From positions 1 to 32,536 of the forward strand of contig JAAHGS010000064.1 of the NCBI GenBank assembly GCA_010692645.1: 32,536 bases of DNA. Direction: 5' to 3'. The stretch comes from Symploca sp. SIO2E9 (lineage in GTDB: Bacteria > Cyanobacteriota > Cyanobacteriia > Cyanobacteriales > Coleofasciculaceae). Made by a program: the position numbers and the translations under genes. Each line of letters opens with the position of its first letter. Positions within the stretch are counted from its first letter, which is position 1. The notes under the pieces were generated by a model. The model saw only the letters and a program-made list of their open reading frames with translations, had not been told where the DNA came from and did no database searches. Below, one piece after another: positions 5,926-14,668 of the stretch.

Positions 5926-8900
5926 ATGAACAGAGTAAAAAGTCCAGTCTTCAAATATCAAGTTGGAGGCAGTCTTCCAGCTAACGCCCCTACCTATGTC
6001 AAACGACAGGCAGACGAAGAACTATATAAGGCCCTCAAGGCTGGAGAATTTTGCTACGTCTTAAACTCCCGGCAGACGGGCAAGTCTAGCTTGCGGGTAA
6101 GAACAATGCAAAGACTGGAAGCTGAAGGCTTCGCTTGTGCTGCTATTGATCTTACGATGATTGGCACTAAACAAGTTACCCCACAGCAATGGTATGGAAG
6201 TCTAATTAGACATCTTTCCAATAGTTTTGAGCTATCAGAAAACTTTAATTGCTTGAGTTGGTTGCAGGAACGAGAGATGCTGTCACCACTACAGTTTTTC
6301 AGTGAATTTATCGAGCAAGTACTGCTGGTAGATGTTACTCAAAATATTGTCATTTTTATAGACGAGATTGATAGTGTTCTCAACTTAAATTTCCTAGCTG
6401 ACGATTTTTTTGCCTTGATTAGAGCTTGCTATAACCAGCGCGCCGATAAGCCAGAACACCAACGCCTCTCCTTTGTGCTACTGGGAGTAGCTACCCCCTC
6501 TGATTTGATTCAAAATAAAAACCAGACTCCGTTTAATATTGGTAAAGCAATTACCCTCAATGGTTTTGACTACGATGAAGCCCAACCATTAATTAATGGA
6601 TTAGTGCGCCGAGCCAGTAATCCTCAAACCGTACTGAAAGAAGTTTTGAAATGGACGGGAGGTCAACCATTTCTCACCCAAAAGCTTTGTCAACTTATTC
6701 GCAAAAGAAAATCTCAGATACCAGCAGGAAGTGAGAGTATACAGGTTAGTACATTAGTAAGAGTCTACTTTATTGAATCTTGGGAAGTAAGAGATCAACC
6801 GGAGCATTTGAAAACTATACGCGATCGCATCCTGAGAAACAAGCAACGTGCTGGGCGACTACTGGGACTATATCAGCAAATTCTACAACGGCAAGAAATT
6901 GTCGCTGATCACACTCCAGAACAGATAGAATTGCAATTGTCAGGGTTAGTGGTTAAACAGAGTGGAAAACAGCATGATCAGCCTGTATTGAGAGCTTATA
7001 ACCTCATTTATCAGTCTGTTTTTGACCACAATTGGGTTGATCAAGCTTTAGCAAATTTACGACCCTATGCTACGGAGATAGAAGCTTGGTTAGCTTATCA
7101 TCGTCAGGATAACTCTCAGCTTTTGAAGGGAGATAGATTGCAAGATGCACTGAATTGGGCTTTGAATAAAAGCTTAAGCAATGATGATTATAAGTTCTTG
7201 ACTGCTAGCCAAAGTTTGGAAAAACGAAAGGTTCAAAAAGCCTTAGAGGAAGTTAAAAAACATTCAGAGGCACGGAGGCAGGGAAAACATAATCCCGTTC
7301 TCGGTAATAATGAGGGTAACTTCTATGACTTTCTTGAGCAACTTACCCCGGAAAGTTTTAAATATGTCGTCTCTAACATTGAACTAGACTTCGGAGTTGT
7401 TAATCAAACCCTATCGATGATGGACAACTTTGTAGAAATCAAAGGGTTTAATGAAGTTCTTGATGAAATGTTGCATTCTATCACTTTGAAGACAGGGGAA
7501 GTTCTGAATGCTGATCGCACAACCATTTTTTTATTAGATCAAGAAAAGAATGAACTATGGTCAAAAGTTGCAAAAGCTGAAGGCAGTGGCATGGTAGAGA
7601 TTCGGATTTCCATAGATGAGACAATTGCTGGAGAAGCAGCCACAACCAAGAAACTAGTTAATATTCCCTGGGATTTCTATGATGATCCTCGCTCTAGTAT
7701 AGCCAGGGAAATTGATAAAAGAACTTTATATCGCACCTACAGTCTATTAGCTCTACCACTATTGGATGAAGAGGGAGATTTAGTAGGCGTTATCCAATTA
7801 CTCAACAAGTTAAAAATATCCCACTCTCAAGAAGCTACCTTAGCTGAAAAAATTGATCTAGATAAAAGAATTGATCGCAATGGCTTTACATCAGAAGATG
7901 AAAGATTGCTCACTGAATTTGCCCGTTCGATTCAACTGATTCTCAAGTCATCCAAGATGTTTTATAAGGCAGCTCAAAAGCAAAGGGAGATTTCAGCACT
8001 GATGAATGCTACTCAATCCCTCGGTAGGAGCAGCTTGGATCTCAATGAAACCCTCAAGAAGGTTATGGATGAGGCTAAGAAGCTAATCAATGCAGATATT
8101 GGTACTGTTTGGCTGCTAGACTCTGAGCACAATCAGCTATATGCAAGATTCTCCACCGCTGATGGTACTTTCCAAGAAAAACGCATGTCCCAAGGAGAAG
8201 GCTTCGCCGGTGAAGTTGCGACAACACTTCAGCCGCTAATAATTCCATTTGATTTGTATGATCATCCCAATTCAGAGACTGCAAAGCAAATGGATCAGGA
8301 AACTGGTTATCGCAGTTGTAGTTTGTTATGTATGCCCGTATTTGATGCTGATGGTGAGTTGATTGGCGTGACTCAATTACTAAACAAGAAGAAACAAGGT
8401 GATTTCCCAGCCTATGATCCTAGGGATTGGCCAACAGCACCTGAGTGTTGGAGAGAAAGTTTTGATCATAAAGATCAAAAGTTGATGGAGGCATTTAATA
8501 TTCAAGCTGGTGTTGCGATCCAAAACGCCAAGCGTTTTGATACAGTCAAACGGGAAGTGCAAAAACAACGAGAGCTTTTTTGCAGCGCTCCTCAGGGATT
8601 AATCTTCACTAGACATTTTAATAGAGTCAAGCAGCAAATGCAAAAACAACGAGAGCTTTTTTGCAGCGCTCCTCAGGGATTAATCTTCACTGATAGAACA
8701 GGTAAAATTACCCTAGCGAATGAATTGGCAAAGTCGTTACTTGGTCAGTGGGATATAGAGTATAAGTCTTTGCGTGAGTTGGTTTTGGTTAAAGATGGTA
8801 ACTTTGACCAGTGGTTTGATGCAGCTTTGGCAGCTAAGGATGAAGCAGAACATGAGCAATTCTATCCAGCTCAAATTATACTGTCCCTTACAACTGGAAC

Positions 8901-9012
8901 AGAACACAGTGTCGATTTAACTATTTTCTCGCTTCTTAATGCGAACGACACTAATGAACTCTGCGCGATCCTGGTAATCATTAATGAAATTAGTGCAGAA
9001 GCCCAACACTGA
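5926..9012 (+). CDS. AAA-like (AAA_35) ATPase with two GAF domains and a PAS domain
   Basis: A protein of about 1028 residues. The N-terminal AAA_35 ATPase has Walker [10 protein letters not shown] (K53), Walker B VIFIDEID (D146, E147) and the TPFNIG motif. GAF domain 1 spans about 506-672 and GAF domain 2 about 704-866; both have [22 protein letters not shown]-like strands and an NK near the end, resembling the GAF domains of cyanobacterial CyaB-type cyclases. A PAS-like domain follows at about 911-1015. No histidine kinase, cyclase, GGDEF or protease domain follows, so output would have to be through the ATPase or a partner. Residues encoded by 8560-8691 contain a tandem duplication of 27 residues ([16 protein letters not shown] twice). 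The ATG at 5926 is preferred over a TTG at 5893. Role: probable signal-responsive regulator, unproven. Confidence 0.85.
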   Translation: MNRVKSPVFKYQVGGSLPANAPTYVKRQADEELYKALKAGEFCYVLNSRQTGKSSLRVRTMQRLEAEGFACAAIDLTMIGTKQVTPQQWYGSLIRHLSNSFELSENFNCLSWLQEREMLSPLQFFSEFIEQVLLVDVTQNIVIFIDEIDSVLNLNFLADDFFALIRACYNQRADKPEHQRLSFVLLGVATPSDLIQNKNQTPFNIGKAITLNGFDYDEAQPLINGLVRRASNPQTVLKEVLKWTGGQPFLTQKLCQLIRKRKSQIPAGSESIQVSTLVRVYFIESWEVRDQPEHLKTIRDRILRNKQRAGRLLGLYQQILQRQEIVADHTPEQIELQLSGLVVKQSGKQHDQPVLRAYNLIYQSVFDHNWVDQALANLRPYATEIEAWLAYHRQDNSQLLKGDRLQDALNWALNKSLSNDDYKFLTASQSLEKRKVQKALEEVKKHSEARRQGKHNPVLGNNEGNFYDFLEQLTPESFKYVVSNIELDFGVVNQTLSMMDNFVEIKGFNEVLDEMLHSITLKTGEVLNADRTTIFLLDQEKNELWSKVAKAEGSGMVEIRISIDETIAGEAATTKKLVNIPWDFYDDPRSSIAREIDKRTLYRTYSLLALPLLDEEGDLVGVIQLLNKLKISHSQEATLAEKIDLDKRIDRNGFTSEDERLLTEFARSIQLILKSSKMFYKAAQKQREISALMNATQSLGRSSLDLNETLKKVMDEAKKLINADIGTVWLLDSEHNQLYARFSTADGTFQEKRMSQGEGFAGEVATTLQPLIIPFDLYDHPNSETAKQMDQETGYRSCSLLCMPVFDADGELIGVTQLLNKKKQGDFPAYDPRDWPTAPECWRESFDHKDQKLMEAFNIQAGVAIQNAKRFDTVKREVQKQRELFCSAPQGLIFTRHFNRVKQQMQKQRELFCSAPQGLIFTDRTGKITLANELAKSLLGQWDIEYKSLRELVLVKDGNFDQWFDAALAAKDEAEHEQFYPAQIILSLTTGTEHSVDLTIFSLLNANDTNELCAILVIINEISAEAQH
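8560..8691 (+). repeat. In-frame 81-nt tandem duplication within the sensor ATPase
   Basis: A 51-nt block starting CAAAAACAACGAGAG is identical at 8560-8610 and 8641-8691, an offset of 81 nt (27 codons). The flanking parts of the unit ([10 protein letters not shown] and [10 protein letters not shown]) are diverged but alignable. The duplication lengthens the linker between GAF 2 and the PAS domain. Confidence 0.9.
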
Positions 9013-9098
9013 GGGCTAAAGTCTTTCAATGTTGGATGAATCCCCGATATTATCTGTGGAGGTATCTTGTTTTATTCTTCTGTTTTGTTTAAGTCCCA

Positions 9099-9383
9099 TT
9101 AAACAAGTTCTATTCGCAATTCACGTCCTATAACAGATGCAGCCCTTTGCATGGTTTCCAGGGAAACACCCGTTTGTTCTGGATCAAGCAATCTGTTCAG
9201 TTGAGAACGGCTTGTGTACATGCGTTCTGCCATAGCTTTTTTCGTTATATTTTGTTTTTTCATTTCATTTTCAATCTGCCATGCCAATACCCTTTTGATA
9301 GCAACAGCAGTGCATTCCTCGTGGATGCCTTCCTCTTTTAGGAAATCATCAAATGAAGAACCTTCATTGGGATGTTTTGTCAT
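9099..9383 (-). CDS. XRE-family antitoxin (HigA-like)
   Basis: A 94-residue helix-turn-helix protein of the type found as the second gene of HigBA modules. The HTH is around QNITKKAMAERMYTSRSQLNRLLDPEQTGVSLETMQRAA. The start at 9383 is chosen because AAGGAG lies 10 nt before it; the in-frame ATG at 9392 is only 1 nt from that site. The gene overlaps the 3' end of the toxin gene, the usual toxin-first HigBA order, so translation is probably coupled. The antitoxin would bind the RelE/HigB-type toxin and repress the module. It appears intact even though the toxin start looks damaged. Confidence 0.85.
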   Translation of the reverse strand: MTKHPNEGSSFDDFLKEEGIHEECTAVAIKRVLAWQIENEMKKQNITKKAMAERMYTSRSQLNRLLDPEQTGVSLETMQRAASVIGRELRIELV

Positions 9384-9738
9384 TGTTCTCATACTCCTTC
9401 TTTCGTTTCATTGCTAAATCCAAATCGCTCTCGGGTATTTTCTGGGTTTTCTTGACAAACCCATGAAGCAATACCATCTTGCCGTTGTGCGTAAAAAACA
9501 GCACCCTTGCTATTCTGCCTCGGGTAAGTTTGCTGCGGACTTCCCATAAATCCTTACGACCTGTTATAGAGCGGCATATTGGCATTCCTACAGGCCAACC
9601 GAATTCGACAGTTTTAATGTCTTTGCCGATAATAGCGCGATCCTCTTTATCCAGTTCTTTCAACCACTCTCTAACAGGTTCGCTGCCAGAAGCAGTACGA
9701 AAGAAGATGCCAGGTAGAACTTTCAGCGACTTAAACCA
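9364..9738 (-). CDS. RelE/HigB-type toxin (Gp49-like), start codon apparently frameshifted
   Basis: The frame encodes a Gp49-like (PF05973) type II toxin, a family of mRNA interferases acting on the ribosome: FFRTASGSEPVREWLKEL, then EDRAIIGKDIKTVEFGWPVGMP, then LWEVRSKLTRGRIARVLFF and a helical tail. Codons continue in frame back to about 9738 (WFKSLKVLPG), but contain no ATG or GTG start. The natural ATG (9737-9739) is one base out of frame and meets TAA after one codon (ATG GTT TAA). Removing one T would give MVKSLKVLPG, a normal beginning. The only in-frame alternative is a TTG at 9661-9663, which would lose the first strand and helix. Either the toxin is inactivated, it uses an unusual start, or the base is an assembly error. 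Confidence 0.7.
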   Translation of the reverse strand, partial: WFKSLKVLPGIFFRTASGSEPVREWLKELDKEDRAIIGKDIKTVEFGWPVGMPICRSITGRKDLWEVRSKLTRGRIARVLFFTHNGKMVLLHGFVKKTQKIPESDLDLAMKRKKEYENNDKTSQ

Positions 9739-9746
9739 TAACTAGA

Positions 9747-9764
9747 TGTACTATATATGGTACA
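9747..9764. promoter_or_regulatory. Palindrome between the toxin-antitoxin pair and glcD
   Basis: TGTAC (9747-9751) and GTACA (9760-9764) flank an AT-rich core (TATATATG). The site is just upstream of the toxin gene and in the divergent interval before glcD. HigA-type antitoxins commonly bind such palindromes over their own promoter, so this is a candidate operator, by position and shape only. Confidence 0.45.
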
Positions 9765-9814
9765 TTAAGGCAAGCACTGTTTTTACCCTCGGTTTCCCAG
9801 GGGAGGCATCTACA

Positions 9815-11299
9815 ATGATTTTTAAAAACACACTTCAAAACCCCAAACAAACCAACTGGAAACCGATCATCAAGGAATTTGAAGCAGCAATTGGCAAAAA
9901 CGGTGTAATCCGCCGCAAAGAAGAATTACTCACCTATGAATGCGATGGTTTAGCCGCTTATCGGCAAAAACCAGCCCTGGTAGTGCTGCCGCGAACCACC
10001 GAACAAGTAGCCCAGGCAGTGAAGATTTGTGATCAACATCAAATTCCTTGGGTAGCGCGGGGGGCTGGTACTGGCTTATCCGGTGGTTCCCTACCAGTGG
10101 AAAATTGCGTTTTGATTGTCACAGCCTTGATGAAACGCATCCTCGATATTGACCTTGAAAATCAGCAGATTGTCGTGCAACCTGGTGTAATCAACAACTG
10201 GGTTACTCAAGCTGTCAGTGGTGCTGGTTTCTATTATGCCCCTGATCCTTCCAGTCAAATTATTTGCTCAATTGGTGGTAATGTTGCAGAAAACTCCGGG
10301 GGCGTCCATTGTCTCAAATACGGCGTTACCACTAACCATGTGATGGGATTAAAATTAGTTCTCCCTGATGGTTCAATTACAGATGTGGGAGGAGCAGTAC
10401 CAGAAATGCCCGGTTATGACCTCACTGGTTTATTTGTTGGTTCTGAAGGCACCCTAGGTATTGCTACAGAAATTACCCTGCGTATTCTCAAAACACCAGA
10501 ATCAATTTGTGTCCTCCTGGCAGACTTTAATAGTATAGAGGAAGCTGGTGCTGCGGTTGCCGATATTATTGCAGCTGGGATTATTCCTGCTGGCATGGAA
10601 ATGATGGACAACCTCAGTATTAATGCCGTTGAAGACGTGGTAGCAACTGGTTGTTATCCCAGAGATGCCGAGGCAATTTTGCTGGTGGAACTCGATGGTT
10701 TAGAAGTGGAAGTAGCGACTAATAAACAGCGAGTTGCAGAACTTTGTAAGCAGAATGGAGCCCGTAATATTACTACAGCTAATGACAAAGAAACCCGCCT
10801 AAAATTATGGAAAGGTCGTAAAGCTGCTTTTGCGGCAGCAGGGCATATGAGTCCAGCCTATTTTGTCCAAGATGGAGTAATTCCCCGTACCCAACTTGCC
10901 GGAGTTCTCAAAGAAATTGAAGCCTTGAGCAAAAAGTATGGCTATCGCATTGCCAATGTATTTCATGCAGGGGATGGCAATCTTCACCCACTCATTCTTT
11001 ACGATAACTCCGTTGAAGGAGCATTCGAAACAGTAGAGGAATTAGGGGGAGAAATTCTCAAACTCTGCGTTAGGGTAGGGGGCAGTATTTCCGGAGAACA
11101 TGGTATTGGTGCCGATAAAAACTGCTACATGCCTGAGATGTTCAGCGAGGCTGACTTGGAAACTATGAAATGGGTAAATCAAGTATTTAATCCCAAGGGC
11201 TTAGCGAATCCAGGTAAGATATTTCCTACACCCCGTACCTGTGGAGAATCTGCTAAAGTTCAACAGGTAAAGCAGTTTGAAGGAGCGCAGGTATTTTAA
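9815..11299 (+). CDS. glcD: Glycolate oxidase/dehydrogenase FAD subunit GlcD
   Basis: A 494-residue FAD-linked oxidase of the GlcD/D-lactate dehydrogenase family. It oxidises glycolate to glyoxylate, the entry step of photorespiratory salvage in cyanobacteria. The PP-loop FAD domain shows PWVARGAGTGLSGGSLP and IGGNVAENSGG, followed by LFVGSEGTLGI; the C-terminal FAD-oxidase domain shows VFHAGDGNLHPLILYD and GSISGEHGIG. Size matches the family. The ATG at 9815 is chosen because AGGGGAGG ends 8 nt before it; the frame is open further upstream to 9746 but that part runs through the operator palindrome. GlcE and GlcF are not adjacent, as is usual for cyanobacteria. It is transcribed away from the toxin-antitoxin pair and converges on the peroxiredoxin gene. 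Confidence 0.92.
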   Translation: MIFKNTLQNPKQTNWKPIIKEFEAAIGKNGVIRRKEELLTYECDGLAAYRQKPALVVLPRTTEQVAQAVKICDQHQIPWVARGAGTGLSGGSLPVENCVLIVTALMKRILDIDLENQQIVVQPGVINNWVTQAVSGAGFYYAPDPSSQIICSIGGNVAENSGGVHCLKYGVTTNHVMGLKLVLPDGSITDVGGAVPEMPGYDLTGLFVGSEGTLGIATEITLRILKTPESICVLLADFNSIEEAGAAVADIIAAGIIPAGMEMMDNLSINAVEDVVATGCYPRDAEAILLVELDGLEVEVATNKQRVAELCKQNGARNITTANDKETRLKLWKGRKAAFAAAGHMSPAYFVQDGVIPRTQLAGVLKEIEALSKKYGYRIANVFHAGDGNLHPLILYDNSVEGAFETVEELGGEILKLCVRVGGSISGEHGIGADKNCYMPEMFSEADLETMKWVNQVFNPKGLANPGKIFPTPRTCGESAKVQQVKQFEGAQVF

Positions 11300-11337
11300 T
11301 TTTGAAGAGGAAAAGGGAGGGGACAGATTCTTTTTAC

Positions 11338-12087
11338 TTAAGCAGCAAAGTTAGGATTATTCCGCAAGTACTCATCAAGAGCTTCAGAACCACCAATCAA
11401 TTGCCCATCAATAAATACTTGGGGAGTGGTAGTTGCCCCAGCAACAGCGCGTAAAGAACGACTAGTAATATCTTTACCCAAGACAATTTCCTCGTAATCG
11501 ATACCTCTATCCTTCAAAGCAGCCTTAGCGCGAGTACAATAGGGACAGCCAACTTTGGAAAACATCGTCACCAATTTGGGCTTAGCCGCACTGGGGTTAA
11601 TATAGTTGAGCATTGTATCTGCATCAGATACTTCATAGGGGTCCCCCTCAACTTCCGGTTCAATAAACATCTTTTTGATGATGCTATACTCAACTAACAT
11701 TGAATAGCGCCAAGACCTTTTGCCAAAACCCAGATTATCTTTATCCACTAGCATTCCCATGCCTTCAGTGAAATCGCCGTTACCATCGGGAATGAGTCTG
11801 ACATGTTTGGCATTTTGTTCTTTGCCCCACTCATTCATGACAAAAGTGTCATTAACTGAGATGCAGATAATCTCATCAATGCCATTTTGTTTGAATACTC
11901 CCGCTAATTCCTCGTAGCGGGGTAGGTGGGAAGAGGAACAAGTAGGCGTAAATGCACCTGGTAGAGAAAATACTATAACTTTCTTGCCAGAAAACAACTC
12001 ACTAGTAGTAATATCGACCCATTGGTCATTGCTGCGGGTGTGAAATGTGACATTGGGGACTCTTTCACCTTCACGATTTTTCAGCAT
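11338..12087 (-). CDS. Peroxiredoxin-glutaredoxin fusion protein
   Basis: A 249-residue hybrid. The N-terminal Prx5-type domain has the peroxidatic motif PGAFTPTC (Cys50). The C-terminal glutaredoxin has the active site CPYC (Cys181 and Cys184), the cis-Pro motif TTTPQVF and the glutathione-binding GGSEAL. In characterised hybrids the glutaredoxin recycles the peroxiredoxin with glutathione, giving self-contained peroxide reduction in the cytoplasm. All catalytic residues are present. It is monocistronic, convergent with glcD and divergent from the AIM24 row. A perfect palindrome lies 55-69 bp upstream of the start. Confidence 0.93.
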   Translation of the reverse strand: MLKNREGERVPNVTFHTRSNDQWVDITTSELFSGKKVIVFSLPGAFTPTCSSSHLPRYEELAGVFKQNGIDEIICISVNDTFVMNEWGKEQNAKHVRLIPDGNGDFTEGMGMLVDKDNLGFGKRSWRYSMLVEYSIIKKMFIEPEVEGDPYEVSDADTMLNYINPSAAKPKLVTMFSKVGCPYCTRAKAALKDRGIDYEEIVLGKDITSRSLRAVAGATTTPQVFIDGQLIGGSEALDEYLRNNPNFAA

Positions 12088-12141
12088 TTGTTTTGCTCCT
12101 GGCTTTTATAAAGTTTGTTATGAGTTTTCCCAGCTTGAGCG

Positions 12142-12156
12142 TACTCATGATGAGTA
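12142..12156. promoter_or_regulatory. Perfect palindrome upstream of the peroxiredoxin gene
   Basis: TACTCAT-G-ATGAGTA is a 15-nt perfect palindrome located 55-69 bp before the peroxiredoxin start codon. It does not look like a Fur/PerR box. It is a candidate regulator site by position only. Confidence 0.35.
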
Positions 12157-12348
12157 TGAGTTATGATAGCAGAAAAAAGTCCTCCTATCTAGGGGGAGGC
12201 TTGAAATCCAAATAAAATGCCTAACAGCTTAGCTTTTTAGCAAAATTCATCAAAGACTTAATTTAACTTTCTTAAACAAATCTCCACATCTCAAAAATTA
12301 CTGCCAGACTGGTAATGTTTCTAGTACTCGGCTGTAGGAGAATAGGCA

Positions 12349-13011
12349 GTGAAGTATGAAATTCGCTACAAGCCAGCCTTTGCAGCAATTTTTGTCACCC
12401 TCGAACCAGGGGACAGCATCACGGCTGAGGCAGGGGCAATGACCAGTATGGATGGTCAAATTACAATGAAGACTGAATTTTCCGGGGGCTTTTTCTCTGG
12501 CTTACTCAAAAAGTTTTTTGGTGGAGAAACCCTATTTGTTAATAGTTTTAGTAATCGCACTCAGCAACCATTAAACCTGGTACTCACCCAGTCTACTATT
12601 GGGGATATTGTTGGTGTCGAGTTAAGGGGGCGCGCACTCTGTTTTCAACCTGGTGCCTATATTTGTCATACACCAGGAACAAAGTTAGGTGTTAGCTGGG
12701 CAGGTTTTAAAAGCTGGTTTTCTGGTGAAGGACTTTTTAAACTTAAAGTCAGTGGTAAAGGCACAGTTTTCTTTGGAGCTTATGGTGGTTTGAGTCAAAA
12801 ACGCATTAATGGAGAATTTATTGTTGATACTGGTCACTTAGTCGCCTATGAACCACAAATTAGAATGAATATTGCTATGGCTGGAGGCTGGTTGGGTTCT
12901 GTAACTTCTGGAGAAGGATTTGTAAATCGGCTTAAGGGTAGGGGCGAAATTTATCTACAGTCTCGCAGTATTGATGGTTTAGTAAAGTATTTGCGTCCTA
13001 AACTACGTTAA
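12349..13011 (+). CDS. AIM24/TIGR00266 family protein, copy 1
   Basis: A 220-residue protein of the AIM24 (TIGR00266) family, made of beta-strand repeats. Conserved family features are AEAGAMTSMDGQITM, a Gly-rich LLKKFFGGETLFVNSF, SGEGLFKLKVSGKGTVFFGAYG and NGEFIVDTGHLVAYEP. The yeast homologue is a mitochondrial inner-membrane protein; the bacterial function is not established. The start is a GTG preceded by TAGGAG at good spacing. It is the first of three adjacent paralogues, followed by an M48 protease on the same strand, so a four-gene operon is likely. Confidence 0.9.
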   Translation: MKYEIRYKPAFAAIFVTLEPGDSITAEAGAMTSMDGQITMKTEFSGGFFSGLLKKFFGGETLFVNSFSNRTQQPLNLVLTQSTIGDIVGVELRGRALCFQPGAYICHTPGTKLGVSWAGFKSWFSGEGLFKLKVSGKGTVFFGAYGGLSQKRINGEFIVDTGHLVAYEPQIRMNIAMAGGWLGSVTSGEGFVNRLKGRGEIYLQSRSIDGLVKYLRPKLR

Positions 13012-13043
13012 TAAATTAAGCAGCGAAGAATTAAACTTTTAAA

Positions 13044-13721
13044 ATGGATATAGAATTAAGGCATCAACCAGATAGTGCGATCGCTCGTGTCGTACTTGAT
13101 GCTCATGAAGAATTAGTGGCAGAAGCTGGCTGCATGATTGCCATGAGTGGTGGTATCAATGCCAGCACCACCTTGCGACAAGGTAAAGGAGGTGGGATTC
13201 TCGGAGGGCTAAAACGTCTGGTGGGCGGTGAATCCTTGTTTTTAAGTGTTTTTCACTCTCCTGTTGCCGATAGCGAAATCTTTCTAGCTCCCAAATTACT
13301 GGGTGATATTTTACTTTATAACATGAATGGTCACGAGTTAGTCGTGCAGGCAACTTCTTATCTGGCTAGTGCTTCAGGTGTTGATATTGATTTAGGTTTT
13401 CAAGGCTTTAAATCTTTGTTTTCTGGGGAATCAATTTTCTGGTTAACGATAAGTGGTTACGGTTCTCTTTTGCTCAACTCATTTGGAGCAATTTATGAGG
13501 TTCCAGTGAGAGGGGAATATATCGTTGACACAGGTCATATTGTTGCCTTTGAAAAAAGCCTCACCTTTGAGATAACTAAAGCAGGTTCTAGTTGGATTGG
13601 TGCTTTTCTCGGTGGAGAAGGACTCATTTGCCGCTTCCAAGGAGAAGGTAAAGTCTATTGCCAAACTCACAATCCTGGTGCTTTTGGGTTCCAAGTTGGT
13701 TCTCAACTACCACCTCGATAG
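13044..13721 (+). CDS. AIM24/TIGR00266 family protein, copy 2
   Basis: A 225-residue AIM24-family paralogue starting 32 bp after copy 1. It shows the same landmarks: AEAGCMIAMSGGI, LVGGESLFLSVF, FQGFKSLFSGESIFWLTISG and RGEYIVDTGHIVAFE, with the C-terminal GGEGLICRFQGEGKVYCQT. It is more similar in layout to copy 3 than to copy 1 (FQGFK-FSGES segment). The HIP1 octamer GCGATCGC lies near its start. The role is unknown. A long heptamer repeat separates it from copy 3. Confidence 0.9.
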   Translation: MDIELRHQPDSAIARVVLDAHEELVAEAGCMIAMSGGINASTTLRQGKGGGILGGLKRLVGGESLFLSVFHSPVADSEIFLAPKLLGDILLYNMNGHELVVQATSYLASASGVDIDLGFQGFKSLFSGESIFWLTISGYGSLLLNSFGAIYEVPVRGEYIVDTGHIVAFEKSLTFEITKAGSSWIGAFLGGEGLICRFQGEGKVYCQTHNPGAFGFQVGSQLPPR

Positions 13722-13728
13722 AGATAGC

Positions 13729-13823
13729 TAATAAGTAATAAGTAATAAGTAATAAGTAATAAGTAATAAGTAATAAGTAATAAGTAATAAGTAATAAGTA
13801 ATAAGTAATAAGTAATAAGTAAT
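13729..13823. repeat. Heptanucleotide tandem array (TAATAAG), about 13 units
   Basis: Roughly 95 bp of uninterrupted, practically perfect TAATAAG units sit in the 207-bp gap between AIM24 copies 2 and 3. The perfection suggests recent slippage or homogenisation. Every unit holds stop codons, so it would be a strict translation barrier between the two genes. Confidence 0.95.
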
Positions 13824-13928
13824 TGTTATCGCCTGTTACTGATTACTTAAATTAAGATTGTTTTTAGAGTTATTTTTTCTATTTGGTATTACAGACTATC
13901 CCCCTGTTTAAAGGTAGGAGATTTAATC

Positions 13929-14621
13929 ATGAGTAATGAAATTGCATATGAAATTGAACATTCACCTGCTTATGCTTCTTTGATTCTGAACTTACAGGAA
14001 AATGAAACTGTTTTCATTGAATCAGGAGCCATGGCAGCAATGGACTCTGGCATCACTATGAAGTCAAAGGTACGAGGAGGATTTAGTAAAGGCTTGGGTC
14101 GAATCTTCAGCGGTGAGTCATTTTTCGTTAGTGAATTTGCTACCAAAGGAAAGCCTGGGCAAATTTATGTCTCACCTGGAGTACCTGGAGATATTCAGCA
14201 TTATTATTTGAAGGGCAATGGTTTAATGGTGCAATCGTCGGGATTTGTTGCCTGTAGTCCGGGAGTAGAAATTGATACCAAGTTTCAAGGTTTTAAAGGC
14301 TTTTTTAGTGGTGAATCATTGTTCTTGCTCAGGGCTACAGGTGAAGGGGATTTTTGGTTTAGTTCCTATGGGGCAATTGTAGAAATTAACGTCGCCGGTG
14401 AATATGTAGTAGATACCGGCTATATTGTGGCCTTTGAAGATACTCTAAATTACAATGTTGAGATGCTTGGTGGCTTATCATTTAAGGGTCTTAGAACTGG
14501 AATTTTGGGTGGTGAAGGGTTAGTTTGTCGTTTCAGTGGTCAAGGAAGTTTATGGGTTCAGTCTCGCAATCTTTATGGGCTAATTAATTTCTTAAATCCC
14601 TTCCGTCCCACTAAGAATTAG
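13929..14621 (+). CDS. AIM24/TIGR00266 family protein, copy 3
   Basis: A 230-residue AIM24-family paralogue with ESGAMAAMDSGITM, IFSGESFFVSEF, FQGFKGFFSGESLFLLRATGEG, AGEYVVDTGYIVAFE and ILGGEGLVCRFSGQGSLWVQSR. The ATG is preceded by GGAG at proper spacing. It lies 47 bp before the M48 protease gene. The three copies differ in sequence along their whole length, so the amplification is old and each may have its own role. Confidence 0.9.
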   Translation: MSNEIAYEIEHSPAYASLILNLQENETVFIESGAMAAMDSGITMKSKVRGGFSKGLGRIFSGESFFVSEFATKGKPGQIYVSPGVPGDIQHYYLKGNGLMVQSSGFVACSPGVEIDTKFQGFKGFFSGESLFLLRATGEGDFWFSSYGAIVEINVAGEYVVDTGYIVAFEDTLNYNVEMLGGLSFKGLRTGILGGEGLVCRFSGQGSLWVQSRNLYGLINFLNPFRPTKN

Positions 14622-14668
14622 TTGAATAATTTGGATAATTTTTAAATTTCCTAAAGATGTAATGAACA

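Noticed and set aside
9746-9814. Upstream extension of glcD (MYYIWYIKAS...)
   Set aside because: It begins inside the operator-like palindrome and lacks a ribosome-binding site, while a strong AGGGGAGG precedes the ATG at 9815.
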